Shown piece by piece: positions 9,970-20,447 of a stretch of DNA of 64,000 bases; position 1 is the first letter of the stretch, and every line of letters starts with the position of its first letter. The notes below the pieces were generated by a model. The model searched no databases. It was not told the origin of the DNA and worked only from the letters and a program-made list of their open reading frames with translations. The DNA is from Picocystis sp. L7. Its lineage: Eukaryota > Chlorophyta > Picocystophyceae > Picocystales > Picocystaceae. A program made the position numbers and the translations under genes. The stretch is from positions 434,001 through 498,000 of the forward strand of contig QXJR01000011.1 of NCBI GenBank assembly GCA_020975725.1, written 5' to 3'.

Positions 9970-10710
9970 TCAAAGTTCGATCAGCGGATCCGAATCTTGG
10001 CGCTGGTGACCTGGAGATATCGTTGACGTGCTCTGCATGGCGCTGTCGGCGTCGCTGCGTGGTGCAAAGGGGTTTTTGGATGCGTGGTGCCTACCCGATG
10101 TGGGGGAAGGCCGGAACCTTTTCTCGTACGAGGAATCGTTTTGATTTGTTCCCGCACTTTTTCCCTTGCCCATATTTTCTTGGAACTCTTGCAGGACGGT
10201 GAGCAGCATATCATTTGCTTCCAAAGATTCTGCAAGCAGTTTTTCGTCCCTTCCATTGTAATCCGCAATCATTCCGCGCAGCTGCTTCTCGAACAGGTGA
10301 CATTGTTCCAGGAGTTCCTCGGCAACGTCTCGATGGACATCTTCGTCTCCAGGAACACCGCCACTCTCCGCCAGCAGTTCCCACAAGAACGTCGACGCTT
10401 CTTTGGCCAGGGCGACCACCTCCTGCAGGTCGTCCTCGATACTTGGCACCATGTCCACGATTCGTTGCTGCGTCTGTTCTCGATCAGGCCTCATTTCTGC
10501 GTTCATTCCATGTCTTTCGCCGCGGTGAGGCGTGCGAAACGTGCGTCTCTGCAGCCACTCGTCCTCGTCCTCACCGGCGTCCGCGGTCCGCAGCGGTTCC
10601 GAGAGGCTTTCCTGCGCCTCCAAAGGCGCATACCTGGGTTTTCCCGCCACAAAGTCGCTCATACGTTGCTTCAGAGCCGCCATGCGTTCGCGAAAGGCGC
10701 CTCCGGACAT
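9970..10710 (-). CDS. GAT-domain protein without VHS domain
   Basis: The 246-aa product has a helical GAT-type domain at about residues 85-180 (IEDDLQEVVALAKEAS through LLTVLQEFQENM), as in TOM1/TOL and GGA proteins that bind ubiquitin and sort endosomal cargo. The usual N-terminal VHS domain is absent; instead there is a basic leader (MSGGAFRERMAALKQRM). The C-terminus is a disordered, Ser/Pro-rich tail ending in DSDPLIEL, which could hold a clathrin-box-like L-rich end. The start at 10710 is an ATG with G at +4 (CCGGACATGGCG on the plus strand); longer in-frame extension upstream reads like promoter DNA. A trafficking role is inferred from the domain only. It is divergent from the MFS gene with a 360-bp shared promoter. 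Confidence 0.72.
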   Translation of the reverse strand: MSGGAFRERMAALKQRMSDFVAGKPRYAPLEAQESLSEPLRTADAGEDEDEWLQRRTFRTPHRGERHGMNAEMRPDREQTQQRIVDMVPSIEDDLQEVVALAKEASTFLWELLAESGGVPGDEDVHRDVAEELLEQCHLFEKQLRGMIADYNGRDEKLLAESLEANDMLLTVLQEFQENMGKGKSAGTNQNDSSYEKRFRPSPTSGRHHASKNPFAPRSDADSAMQSTSTISPGHQRQDSDPLIEL

Positions 10711-11070
10711 GGCGACCAGTGGCGACGAATCGACGCGACTTCGATCGACGAATGAAGCACCATCGTCCCTGGTCGAGAAGGGACCCCCTTCCAGGAAGAC
10801 CGCAAAAAGACCGTAAAGACCGCATGAGCGGAGGAGAGAGAAGCGGACGTCGGAGACAGCAAAGACCGTGCACGGTCCATGGACCGTGAGTAGGGTCTGT
10901 CTTGAACGGTCCGTGGGGGAAGGAGGTCCGATCGGAGAGCTTGATCCGGGCATCCCCGGGTCGAAAGGGAAAGCTGCCCAACTAGCGTTCCCTTTGAAAA
11001 GGAACGAGATCGATGCGGGCCGACGAAGGACGGTGGTGCAGACGTCGATGCGACGGTGAAACAGCGCGAG
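10711..11070. promoter_or_regulatory. divergent promoter with nested palindromes (GAT / MFS)
   Basis: Two overlapping perfect palindromes occur: GACCGTGCACGGTC at 10864-10877 and CACGGTCCATGGACCGTG at 10871-10888. A further GAACGGTCCGTGG lies near 10913. CCCTTTGAAAAGG at 10990-11002 sits 69-81 nt before the MFS ATG, the same spacing as the SF3B5 element. Confidence 0.55.
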
Positions 11071-12824
11071 ATGGAGGCGCTCAGGAGCAAGTCCAGGAGC
11101 GAAAGGTATATGCAGCTTCACGAGGAAGGGATGAAGGAAGGTCCTGAACCGGGAGAAGGGCCAGAAAGGGCGGTGCTTTGGACAGACGACGGTCCTCCGA
11201 GTCCAAGCAACGAGGAAGCTGGTGCAATGCCCTTGGAGGGGCACAAATTGGACTATGTGTCTACTGTGATGCTGTGTGTAGCCACGTTCTGTCTCTTTGC
11301 GGATCAAAATCTCATGGCCCCAAACTTGCAAGCCATTGCCGACGACTTTGGGCTCAAGGGAAAACAAAAGGACCAGTTCTTAGGTGGGATCATGTCCATT
11401 GCATTCTTCTTTGTGGGAGCACCCTCTTCTGTGCTTGTGGGATCGTTGGCCGATTCGCCAAAAGTGAACAGGGTGACACTTTTCACTGCAGTACTTCTGG
11501 TCGGGGAAATACCAGCAGCACTGACGATATTTGTGGGAACAGGATGGATAGGTTATTGGCAACTGTTTGTGTTGAGGTCGATCACTGGAGTGGCCATTGG
11601 GGGAGCACTACCCGTCGTTTTGTCTATATTGGCTGACATCTACAGTAGCAGCCAGAGAAACGTTGCTTCTGCTGTGTACAGTACAGCCATGGGTGCGGGA
11701 TTGGTGTTTGGACAGACTTTCGCCGCGCTGGTAGGGAGTTCCAATTGGAGGATACCTTTTGTCTTAGTGGCAGTGCCTTCTATCGGCATCGCACTGGGAT
11801 GTCTTATCGTTATCAAGGAACCTAAGAGAGGTGCTGCAGAGGAAGCCTTGGCTGAACGCTTCAAAAGCAATCCTAATTATGAGTACAGGGAAGACGTTGG
11901 TTGGCGAAGAAAGTTTGTGCAAGCATTTACGATACCAAGCAATATACTTATCATTATTCAGGGTGTTCCAGGTGCGTTTCCACATGCTAATCACTTTTGC
12001 TTTGGTAGGAGGTTTTTGCTGGATCGCTGACGTTTAACGGCACTACTTGTAGGTAGCATACCGTGGGGTGTGCTCAATGTTTACCTGGTACGTCGAAGTC
12101 TTCCATAACGTTTACTGCGAAAGCTTTTCTTTTCGCTTCAACGGCTGACCATGGGCAATTTGTGTGAGGTTTATTGCAGAACGACTACCTCAACACGGAT
12201 GCTGGCCTTTCATTGGCTGATTCAACGTCAGTGGTTGTCACCTTTGCCGTTGGCTGTGGGTTGATTGGTAATGCTGTTGGTGGCGTTTTAGGACAGTTCA
12301 TGTGGAACAAATCACCAAGGCTTGTTCCGTTGGCCATGGGCATTACAACCATTGCAGCAACGTTCCCTGTGGAGGTACTTATCAATTTTGCTAGCAGGAT
12401 GTCTCAGGTTTTCAGGCTAGGAATCGCATTTTTAGCTGGATCCGTGGCATGCTTTACAGCAGCCAACATCCGGGCTGTATTGATGAATGTCAACACACCC
12501 AATACCAGGGGCACAGTCTTTGCATGTTTCAATCTCATGAATGATATTGGTGCAGGGTTGGGTCCTGGTCTGGTATCCGTGTTTGTGACCTTGTTCGAAA
12601 GCCGTCGTACGGCTTTTTCGGTGGCTGTGACGATGTGGTTTCTCTGTGGCGCCCTTCAAGGATCTTTGTTTTGGACTGTCCCCCAGGATGTGGTGCGTGT
12701 CCGTAACAAGCTGGCCGAGCAGGCGGAACTGCTGGAGGATGAGGATTTGGACGTCCTGCTCCCCGCCTCAAGTGCCCGACAATTTCCTCCATCGGCTTCC
12801 TTGGAGCTGACATCGCACGAATAA
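11071..12824 (+). CDS. spinster-like MFS transporter (3 exons)
   Basis: This major facilitator carrier is of the spinster/SPNS type, whose members move sphingolipids, lysolipids or organic anions across membranes. The exons are 11071..11971, 12053..12087 and 12180..12824, with introns of 81 and 92 nt (donors GTGCGT and GTACGT), giving 526 aa. Splicing restores the conserved PGSIPWGVLNVYLNDYLN stretch, which is broken in the unspliced frame; the middle exon is only 35 nt. Family marks include FADQNLMAPNLQAIADDF in TM1, GSLADSP in the TM2-3 loop and GGALPVVLSILADIY. The N-terminal 60 residues are cytosolic and charged. The stop TAA lies within an AATAAA hexamer at 12820-12825. Substrate cannot be told from sequence. 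Confidence 0.88.
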
Positions 12825-14085
12825 AGGACATCTGCTTGACCACGCTCCCCTCGCCCCTGCTTTCCGAAACGTCATGGACCCTTTCCTCTCCCCGTATTTG
12901 GACGTGTACTGTCTGTCCTTTCCATCTTCCCTCGATGATAGTCATGTTATTTTTAGAATCTAAACCTGCACATCCAACCAAGGGAAGGATGATACACTTC
13001 TCTTGGATGGCAAATGGTGTATCTATCGCACAAGTGACATTTTATTATTCCCCCATGGGCCCTCCTATCCTAGGTTCGAGGTTATGTTACAAGAATCTTG
13101 CTCTAGGAAGGCGTTCCTTTCTTCCATACTAGAGCCGGGACCATTCGTTGTACTTGTAAATGCAAAGCATTTCTTCCTCTCGTCCACTTCTTTGTTGGAG
13201 AGCCCCATGAGAACGGGATGCTTGCAAAGTATGCGGATCATAGTGAAGATGAAGTGACTTACATAAGTGTTCACGAACTTGCACTTGTTTTCGTTGGTGG
13301 ATTTGCATCGTTTGCATATTTATGTGCATCTTCCTTCGTCTTGTTAGTTACTCTTTCCCATTGCTCATTCAATCATCTAGCTTCTTTATCATTGCTAACG
13401 TTTCCAAACCATGTTTACTCATTCTCACTCATAGACAGCCTTTTATATCATGTCGTTTCTAGTGTTCTCTATGTGACTCAAACACGCTTTCCAAGCTTAC
13501 TTGGGTGTAAGGATTGGAGCAATTGAGGGTGGTTTGCCAAGTTCTATTCAATGATTTTTGTCAAAAGGCTCCATTTCGAATAAAAAAAGCATGGCATGGG
13601 TTGGCGTTTTGATGCGTGCCACACACCTTTGCCATGTTCGCTTTGTACTTGCCCATGCAACAAACTCCCAAGGTTAGCAACGAAAAATCAGTGGTACTCT
13701 TGATTCATCCACGCAATGTCTAGTCGCGTGCCTCGGTTCTAATCAGTGCTCAATAGGATGGTAATAGGATGGCATACGTATGGGCAACCACCGCGTATGG
13801 TAGATATGCACGTTGCAAGGTGAAGCACGTCTTCCTCCACCACCATGACTTGCATCATCGAAGAACGATAAACATGGATTGTATTACTTTCCTCGACGGC
13901 AAAGGAAGAGCAACCGTTCCCTACGTCTACTAGCGGGAACACGTCCGACTTGCAACCGTGGTGCAAGCTCGATGCCCCGTCTTCGTCTCCCCGATCGATC
14001 GGGAAGGTCGAAGTTAACTCGAACAAAAACTCCGTGCTTTGGTCCATCCAAGAAACGGCCTCGTCTCGGCACTTCGAACGTCACC
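12825..14085. other. gap between MFS transporter and acyl-CoA oxidase
   Basis: This 1.26-kb AT-rich stretch contains no convincing gene. TCGAAGTTAAC at 14008-14018 lies 68 nt before the next ATG. CTTCGAACGTC at 14072-14082 ends three bases before the ATG. Confidence 0.6.
14008..14018 (+). promoter_or_regulatory. TCGAAGTTAAC promoter element
   Basis: This 11-mer is identical to the one at 8692-8702 upstream of ALG3; related GAAGTTAA(C/G) copies precede the genes at 58151 and 61477. Confidence 0.45.
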
Positions 14086-16185
14086 ATGCACGAATCGGCA
14101 CGCACAAAGGCACGTGTGGAAGCTCTGTCGCGCCATTTGCGCAGCACGGATGGCGTGGACGAAGAAATGGGCGAAATAAAGGCGCAAGGGACGCTCGCGG
14201 GCTGCACGGCGGAGGCTGTGCAGCGTTGTGTGGACGGCGAGACCGTGCTCGAACTCAAACGGACTGTGTATCGCTTTTACGAAGAGAGACCGGAACTCCT
14301 TCAGCTTCCAGATGGTGCCACGAAGGAGCAACATCGAGAACTTGTGAGGAGGCAGCTGCATGCTATCGTAGGCAGTGGGTTGCCCAATCCGTTCGAGCTC
14401 TTCCTCGAACGGCCAGAGCTTTACTTCGCGGTGGCCGATGCGGCTGCCATGGTAGATCTCTCCCTGCTGATTAAACTTGGCGTACAGTACACGCTATGGG
14501 GAAGCAGTGTGATCAATCTTGGTACCAAGAAACATGAGAAGAAGTACAGGAAAGGCATCGCAACCCTGGAAATCCCTGGGTGCTTCGCCATGACTGAGCT
14601 CAGGCATGGAAGCAACGTTGCTATGTTGCAGACAGAGGCTGTGTTCGATAACAAAACCGACGAGTTCATCATTCAGACACCCAATGAAGGGGCCATCAAG
14701 TGGTGGATCGGCAATGCAGCTGAAGATGGGAAAATGGCCACCGTGTTTGCAAGGCTAAAGATCCCAAAGAAGGAAGAATCCACCGTAATCCAAGACCTTG
14801 GCGTACATGCCTTCATTGTGCCAATCCGTGGAACTGACAACTTGCCGCTACCAGGGATCGAAATACGGGACTGTGGGTATAAAATTGGTCTAAATGGGAT
14901 TGACAACGGTGCGCTCAGATTCCATCAAGTGAGAATCCCCCGCGAGAACCTTTTGGATAGGTTTGCCCAAGTGGCAAGAGATGGATCATACCATACAGAA
15001 TTGAAACAACCTACCCAGCGTTTTGCAGCTACGCTTGGTGAGCTTGTAAGTGGTCGTGTGGCACTTGCATGTGGCTCCAATGGGGTGCTGAAGGGAGCGA
15101 TCACTATCGCTGTACGTTATGGTGCTCATCGCCAGCAATTTGGCCCTCCTGGAACAATGGAAGAGGTTGCTGTACTGGACTATCAAACCCAGCAGGAGAA
15201 GCTCATGCCGATTTTGGCATCATCCTTTGCTTTCACTTTTGCCAACAAGCACCTGGTCCAGTTGTACAAGGACATGAAGACAAACAAAAACCCTGAGCTT
15301 GTTGCTGATGTGCACAGCTTGGCAGCTGGGCTGAAGGCGCACATTACCAGATTTACAGCTGGATCCTTGAATACCTGTAGAGAGTGCTGCGGAGGCCATG
15401 GGTATGCGACAATCAATCGTTTGGGAGCCCTGCGTTCTGATCATGACATCTTTCAGACCTTTGAGGGAGACAATACTGTGCTCATGCAACAAGTAGCGGC
15501 TGATTTACTGAAACAATACAAGAGAAAGTTTGCAAGTGGAGGCATTGCTGCAACGTGGACATATTTGCAAGAGCAAATGACCATATTTTTTGCTGAGAAG
15601 AATCCATTGGTGACGCACAGCACAGATGAATGGCACTTAAGGGACCAGTCATTCCTTCTCCATGCTCTTCGATACCGAACTGCAAGGTTAGTGCACACTG
15701 CTGCCTTGAGACTCAGAAAGGAGAGTAGCGCTACCAACTCCTTTGATGCTTGGAACATGTGTCTGTCGCACCTGATCAGTCTAGCTCATGCACATATCGA
15801 AGCTGTCATCGCAGAAAAGTTCATTAAAGCTGTAAGAGAGTGCAAGGACTTGAGTGTAAAGCCAGCACTTCGAAACTTGTGCGATCTATATTGCCTCTCA
15901 AGGATATGGGATGACATTGGCCGTTTTTCTATGGAAGACTACGTTGCGCCATCCAAAGCCCGGGCAATCCAGAAGCTAGTCATCAAGCTTTGTGCAGAAG
16001 TGAGGCAGGATGCTCTCCTCCTCGTGGACTCATTTGGTATTCCAGATCACATATTGAGAGCTCCGATTGCTCTCCAGGGCAATGTTAACAGTGCCCCTGA
16101 CTATTACGATGCTTACTTACGAGCAGTTGGCTTTGTCACTGATTCTGAAATATCCTTCACAGGCACAGATTACGGCAATCATTGA
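14086..16185 (+). CDS. peroxisomal acyl-CoA oxidase with PTS2 signal
   Basis: This enzyme catalyses the first, FAD-dependent, H2O2-forming step of peroxisomal beta-oxidation. The 699-aa product has full family length. Residues 10-18, RVEALSRHL, fit the PTS2 consensus exactly (R-V-x5-H-L), and the C-terminus (YGNH) is not a PTS1. This mirrors plant ACX2/ACX3 types. The flavin and substrate region CFAMTELRHGSNVAML lies near residue 166. The catalytic glutamate is in TFEGDNTVLMQQ at about residue 460, after CRECCGGHGY. The ATG at 14086 is the one that puts the PTS2 at the proper N-terminal distance; the open frame continues upstream but reads as promoter. Single exon. Confidence 0.93.
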   Translation: MHESARTKARVEALSRHLRSTDGVDEEMGEIKAQGTLAGCTAEAVQRCVDGETVLELKRTVYRFYEERPELLQLPDGATKEQHRELVRRQLHAIVGSGLPNPFELFLERPELYFAVADAAAMVDLSLLIKLGVQYTLWGSSVINLGTKKHEKKYRKGIATLEIPGCFAMTELRHGSNVAMLQTEAVFDNKTDEFIIQTPNEGAIKWWIGNAAEDGKMATVFARLKIPKKEESTVIQDLGVHAFIVPIRGTDNLPLPGIEIRDCGYKIGLNGIDNGALRFHQVRIPRENLLDRFAQVARDGSYHTELKQPTQRFAATLGELVSGRVALACGSNGVLKGAITIAVRYGAHRQQFGPPGTMEEVAVLDYQTQQEKLMPILASSFAFTFANKHLVQLYKDMKTNKNPELVADVHSLAAGLKAHITRFTAGSLNTCRECCGGHGYATINRLGALRSDHDIFQTFEGDNTVLMQQVAADLLKQYKRKFASGGIAATWTYLQEQMTIFFAEKNPLVTHSTDEWHLRDQSFLLHALRYRTARLVHTAALRLRKESSATNSFDAWNMCLSHLISLAHAHIEAVIAEKFIKAVRECKDLSVKPALRNLCDLYCLSRIWDDIGRFSMEDYVAPSKARAIQKLVIKLCAEVRQDALLLVDSFGIPDHILRAPIALQGNVNSAPDYYDAYLRAVGFVTDSEISFTGTDYGNH

Positions 16186-16661
16186 TTGCTTTCTGATCAG
16201 TCAGTTTCTCAGTCTTCTGAATTCTCGAAAAGCGTGTTGATGAAGTGATTAATATGATTTCGTTGTTTTAGAGGATATTGGCGACTGTCACTATTTTGTG
16301 TACTGAACAGTTCATAAGTTGTGATGATTTTGGTAAAATATGCAATGCACAAGAGCAGCGTTAATTGGTATTGGTTCTCTATTAGGATGGCAAAACTGCA
16401 CAGTCACTAAATTTTGGAAATCTTATATTTGATAGCAGTAATCCAATCGCCTGATTCCTAGTTTAGGTCTTTACAGGTCCGTTTGTTGTTGGCATTGTTG
16501 CTTCAAAACTTTCACTCATGTTCCTTGCGTCACATTGTTTGATTACGAAGGTAGCCGAAGGCTAATGTTCAGAAAAGAACACCGAAGTGTTCATTCTTGG
16601 ATACCAAATGTCATGAAATGAAGAGATATTGATCAGCGGAACAACATCGAGCACTATTGGG
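16186..16661. other. convergent 3' spacer
   Basis: This 476-bp AT-rich spacer lies between the ends of the acyl-CoA oxidase and strawberry-notch genes. I see no gene or repeat in it. Confidence 0.7.
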
Positions 16662-19600
16662 TCACATCAAGGAACAGATTTTAAATCGCCTAGACGTTTT
16701 CTTCTTCTTATCTTTTACTTTTACAGCTTGGGGCACCTGCTCCTCCTTGTCTACCTGAACGGTGGGAAGTTGTGTCTTGCGTGTGTATTCATTCTCAAGT
16801 CGCAACTTCTCCAATTCTTTGCTGAGCTCTTTCACCTTGATTTGTGTATCATGGTGGTCCTTCTGAACCTTGCTCAAGTTCTTCCTTGAATCCTCCAAGT
16901 CAGCAAGAGCCTTATCCTTCCTTCTTTCCTCGTCCTTAAGTTGCTGCTCCATTTCTGCCACTCTGCCTTGTAGCTGCTGCTGCTCCACATTTTGCTGCGT
17001 ATTGAAGCTCCCATTCAGCGTGATGCTTCCATCAACCTCTGCAGACACTTCCTCGACGGCGGTATCATTCAGCTCTACACTTTCCTCATCTGGCATTTCA
17101 TCTAAAGTGCACATCTTTGATGCTAAACCGATCCTGCAAAAATCAATTGGTTCACTGGACCCAGATTTCATCTCTACATACTTTCCGTCCTCAGAAGTAC
17201 TTGTTACACATTCCTTGCAATACCAAGAACCGCTTGGGAGGAGGCATACTGTCTGAATATCTACCCATTTGCGAAGGCAAGCCGTGCAATGGGGTAGTAT
17301 TCTCTCATCAACAACGGGTTCTGTTGGCCTCGTGACAGGTCTTTTCTTCCAGTGGGCTTTCGCAAAGGGGGTTGCCCACTTCACAAACTTTTCTTTCTGG
17401 TTCAAAGTTAGCAAGAGCTTTAGTCCATGGATGACGTGCACAGCAGAACTTGCACTGCACTTGCCTACTACTGGTATACACGTATTTTCAAGGGAAACGG
17501 GGGCAATTTCCGAATCGAAAATTCCCTCAGCAGCAGAGCTTTTGAGAAACTCATTCCACAGCATAGTGACAGGGATAATGGGGCCATGCAACACGTAAGC
17601 TTCTTCCCTTTCTTTCTGCTGCTTGATCCATTCTGTTTGGACTATTTTCAGTTCTCTCTCGTCGTCAGGTTGAACCCTTATCCATACTCTCTCATTCTCC
17701 GATGACATGGAATCGTCGCCATTTCCCGTAGGGATTAAAGGCTTGCTCCCACTGATACACAGGCATGTTCTTGGTACATCCTCGGAAGTTCTTTCTGCTC
17801 CAATTCTTCTCCTCTTGAAACATACCTCTCTGTTTCGATCGCGACGAGCTACAGTGTAAATGTTCCATACAGTATCCCATGAGAGGTTTAAAACGAGGGT
17901 TACCAAGAGGATCTGGTTTCCTCTTTCGTGGTTAGCAATGACCTGTCCATCGAAACTTCCCTTCACTTTTGTGGTGCTCTCTTGCAACCATTGTGGACCT
18001 GGCGTCCTACTGCCTTCCTTCAACAAAAGTGCCAAGTATTCTTCCTCCAACTTGCGAAAGATACCCATTTGAGTATCGGGTGTTGTGGCCAATAGAGCAT
18101 TGAGGAAATTTTGCATTCCTTTGTTCCCAGGACTGTAGACAAACCCTCCATCTTCAAGAGCCTTTTTCCAAGCTGCGTAAGGTGGCCTAGGAGGTGCATC
18201 CGTACCATCCGTCGCTCCAATATCGATCCCTAGGATTTGGTCCCAGAGAATCTTCAAAGCTGCCACAGCTAAAGGACTTTCGGCATCTAAACTTCCAAGT
18301 GCATCAAGAGATCTGTGTGCTTGGTGATCACCTTGAGATGTTGCACCAAGCACCTGCAATCTTTGGATCAAAGTGGAGACAAACCTTGTCTCACCACTCA
18401 AGTTTGATAGAAAGAAAATGTACTTTGGTTTCGCAGCTTCATTTGCACGATGTGTACGTCCAAGCTGTTGCACGAGCTCTATAGCACTCCAGGGTAACTC
18501 TGCAACAATGTGGATTCGACGTCTTCGGTTTGCAAAAGACTTGTCACTATGCAGCGAGAATCCAGTGGATGCAGCACGTGAAATAATTGCTATATGCTTG
18601 CGTCCTTCAGTGAATGACTTGAGGTCTACTCTATTGCTTGTACCAATTGCTTTCAGCCAAACGCGGCCTGATTCTTTTGCTTCCTTCAACTTCCTTCCAG
18701 TGAGCTCTGCAACAATAGAATGCCCTCCAAGCTTCTCAATTAGAGCATCTAGGCTAGCAGGTGGAAAATCTTCCCTGTCAAAACAATGGCGCAGACTTTG
18801 AAGTGCATTCTTTACTGTCTCACTCGTTGTTTTCAATTCTTCGCCGGCTTGGAGATTGATTGCTATTTCTCCCCCATCCCTCACATTCTCTTGTATCCAG
18901 GCTTCTAGATTACACACAAGGCTTTCAAGGGTATGTATACAGGCCATGAGTTGAGCCTCGCTCATAGTATCTACCAAACCTTTGACTAACTCACCACAGG
19001 CACTAGTAAATGTTTTCGTTGAAGCAACTTCTCGATGCTTGTCGACAATGAGGGATTCATGTGTCGACTGTACACCAATCACGACTGAAAATCCATCCTT
19101 CACGTATTTCTTTGTCTTCTTTGCAATATCATCGACTTTCATTGCAAAAAGCATTTCTTTGAAGAAGCGCTGCTGTTTGCTGTTGAGTTGCACTGAGGGA
19201 CGCATGATTGTGGCCCTGAATTCTGGGAGGTTATTCTCTACCTCGCGCAATTTCAAGTCAAATTCCACGAGTTTGCCATTTAGCACATCATGGTGTTCAA
19301 TTTTTATTTGACGGCAAGCAATGAGAAAATCCTCCACTTTTCGAATTGCCTCTTTCAAAGGACTGAAAACTTCGTTGCGAATCCTGGTCCAATAGCCTAC
19401 ACAACGTGTATACTGGGGTTTCCATTTGCTCGCCATTTCAGTGTCGTTCACTGTCATTGTGTCATATTCTACTCCTTCGTACGACAAAGTTCGAGAAGCA
19501 AACATCCCTTTCCTTTTGAGTGAAAGTGCAACAAGTTCAACCATTCCTCGAAAGAGAAGGCTGTCGAAATCTTTGAACGATGTTGGCAGCATCATGTTCC

Positions 19601-20447
19601 CCTCGCTGTTGTTCCATAGACCTAGCCTCTCCATGTATTCAATTTCGCCCACGTCATTTACCGCGGTTGCCGATGCATAAAGAATTCGTGCTTTCGGAAA
19701 CTCCCGCTGAAGAGAAAGAGCAGCAGCTCCCTGCAGGGAGCCGGTATTTTTCACACGATGTGCCTCGTCAAATGCTATAACACCGTCAAAGTCTTTGCCA
19801 TTCAGCCAGTGTCTAACCCGGTCAAATCTCTTGACACTTGTTGCTGTTCGTTGTGCAACTTGTTCTGCCTGACACTGACGCAGGGCACTGTACGTCAGGA
19901 AGAGCACTCCACAAGGCGGTTCTTCTTTTTTGCCATCAAATTTGTCCAAGGAGAGAATAGGTAAATTCTTGTCTCCGGGAAGTATTGCTTTCATATCCCT
20001 CTCGGCATCTTTTCTCAGGTCATCATTGGCACTGAGCCAGATGGAGCGCTTGCGACCGCGAAGGTAGTTTTCAAAGATTAGCCCTGCAATTGAGCGGCCT
20101 TTCCCACAACCCGTTCCATCGGCAAGGAAGAAGCCATACCTTGTACCATCACTCAGTGGCATTTCGAAGGTCTGACAAGCAAACAAAATGGCCTCGACCT
20201 GTGCACGTGAAAGCGAAGCCTCTTGAATTCTATCGAGTAGTGATGGCTCATATGTTAGTGTTGGTAATGTCACCAAGTCTTGCAATCTGGTCACACACAG
20301 CTCTTCGTATAGATCTCCTCGTGCTCCCCATCTGGCCTCATTCGGAATGCTTCTGGCCTCGTACGGGGCCCATACATTGTCATAGGCACTCTGCCTTGTT
20401 CGCACACCACCAGCACCTTGCCTCTCGTCACTTCCGGCGGTTGGCAT
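16662..20447 (-). CDS. SBNO: strawberry notch-type helicase-like regulator with CaaX tail
   Basis: Strawberry-notch proteins are SF2 helicase-like nuclear regulators; plant FGT1 is a relative linked to chromatin memory. The 1261-aa product shows a P-loop DGTGCGKGRSIAG at about residues 110-122, the box GVIAFDEAHRVKN, and motif VI QQLGRTHRANEA, then the strawberry-notch C-domain. Near residue 1090 there is a zinc cluster (HCTACLRKW and WYCKECV), then a Gln/Glu-rich coiled coil. The protein ends KKKTSRRFKICSLM: a polybasic patch plus a C-terminal CSLM, a good farnesylation CaaX box like lamin A's CSIM. The frame and stop (TGA at 16662-16664) are clear. Such a tail is not a known feature of the family as far as I am aware. 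ATG at 20447; single exon. Confidence 0.92.
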   Translation of the reverse strand: MPTAGSDERQGAGGVRTRQSAYDNVWAPYEARSIPNEARWGARGDLYEELCVTRLQDLVTLPTLTYEPSLLDRIQEASLSRAQVEAILFACQTFEMPLSDGTRYGFFLADGTGCGKGRSIAGLIFENYLRGRKRSIWLSANDDLRKDAERDMKAILPGDKNLPILSLDKFDGKKEEPPCGVLFLTYSALRQCQAEQVAQRTATSVKRFDRVRHWLNGKDFDGVIAFDEAHRVKNTGSLQGAAALSLQREFPKARILYASATAVNDVGEIEYMERLGLWNNSEGNMMLPTSFKDFDSLLFRGMVELVALSLKRKGMFASRTLSYEGVEYDTMTVNDTEMASKWKPQYTRCVGYWTRIRNEVFSPLKEAIRKVEDFLIACRQIKIEHHDVLNGKLVEFDLKLREVENNLPEFRATIMRPSVQLNSKQQRFFKEMLFAMKVDDIAKKTKKYVKDGFSVVIGVQSTHESLIVDKHREVASTKTFTSACGELVKGLVDTMSEAQLMACIHTLESLVCNLEAWIQENVRDGGEIAINLQAGEELKTTSETVKNALQSLRHCFDREDFPPASLDALIEKLGGHSIVAELTGRKLKEAKESGRVWLKAIGTSNRVDLKSFTEGRKHIAIISRAASTGFSLHSDKSFANRRRRIHIVAELPWSAIELVQQLGRTHRANEAAKPKYIFFLSNLSGETRFVSTLIQRLQVLGATSQGDHQAHRSLDALGSLDAESPLAVAALKILWDQILGIDIGATDGTDAPPRPPYAAWKKALEDGGFVYSPGNKGMQNFLNALLATTPDTQMGIFRKLEEEYLALLLKEGSRTPGPQWLQESTTKVKGSFDGQVIANHERGNQILLVTLVLNLSWDTVWNIYTVARRDRNREVCFKRRRIGAERTSEDVPRTCLCISGSKPLIPTGNGDDSMSSENERVWIRVQPDDERELKIVQTEWIKQQKEREEAYVLHGPIIPVTMLWNEFLKSSAAEGIFDSEIAPVSLENTCIPVVGKCSASSAVHVIHGLKLLLTLNQKEKFVKWATPFAKAHWKKRPVTRPTEPVVDERILPHCTACLRKWVDIQTVCLLPSGSWYCKECVTSTSEDGKYVEMKSGSSEPIDFCRIGLASKMCTLDEMPDEESVELNDTAVEEVSAEVDGSITLNGSFNTQQNVEQQQLQGRVAEMEQQLKDEERRKDKALADLEDSRKNLSKVQKDHHDTQIKVKELSKELEKLRLENEYTRKTQLPTVQVDKEEQVPQAVKVKDKKKKTSRRFKICSLM

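Noticed and set aside
9970-11367. Extension of the GAT-domain frame to 465 codons
   Set aside because: It runs through the divergent promoter with its palindromes and into the MFS coding region.
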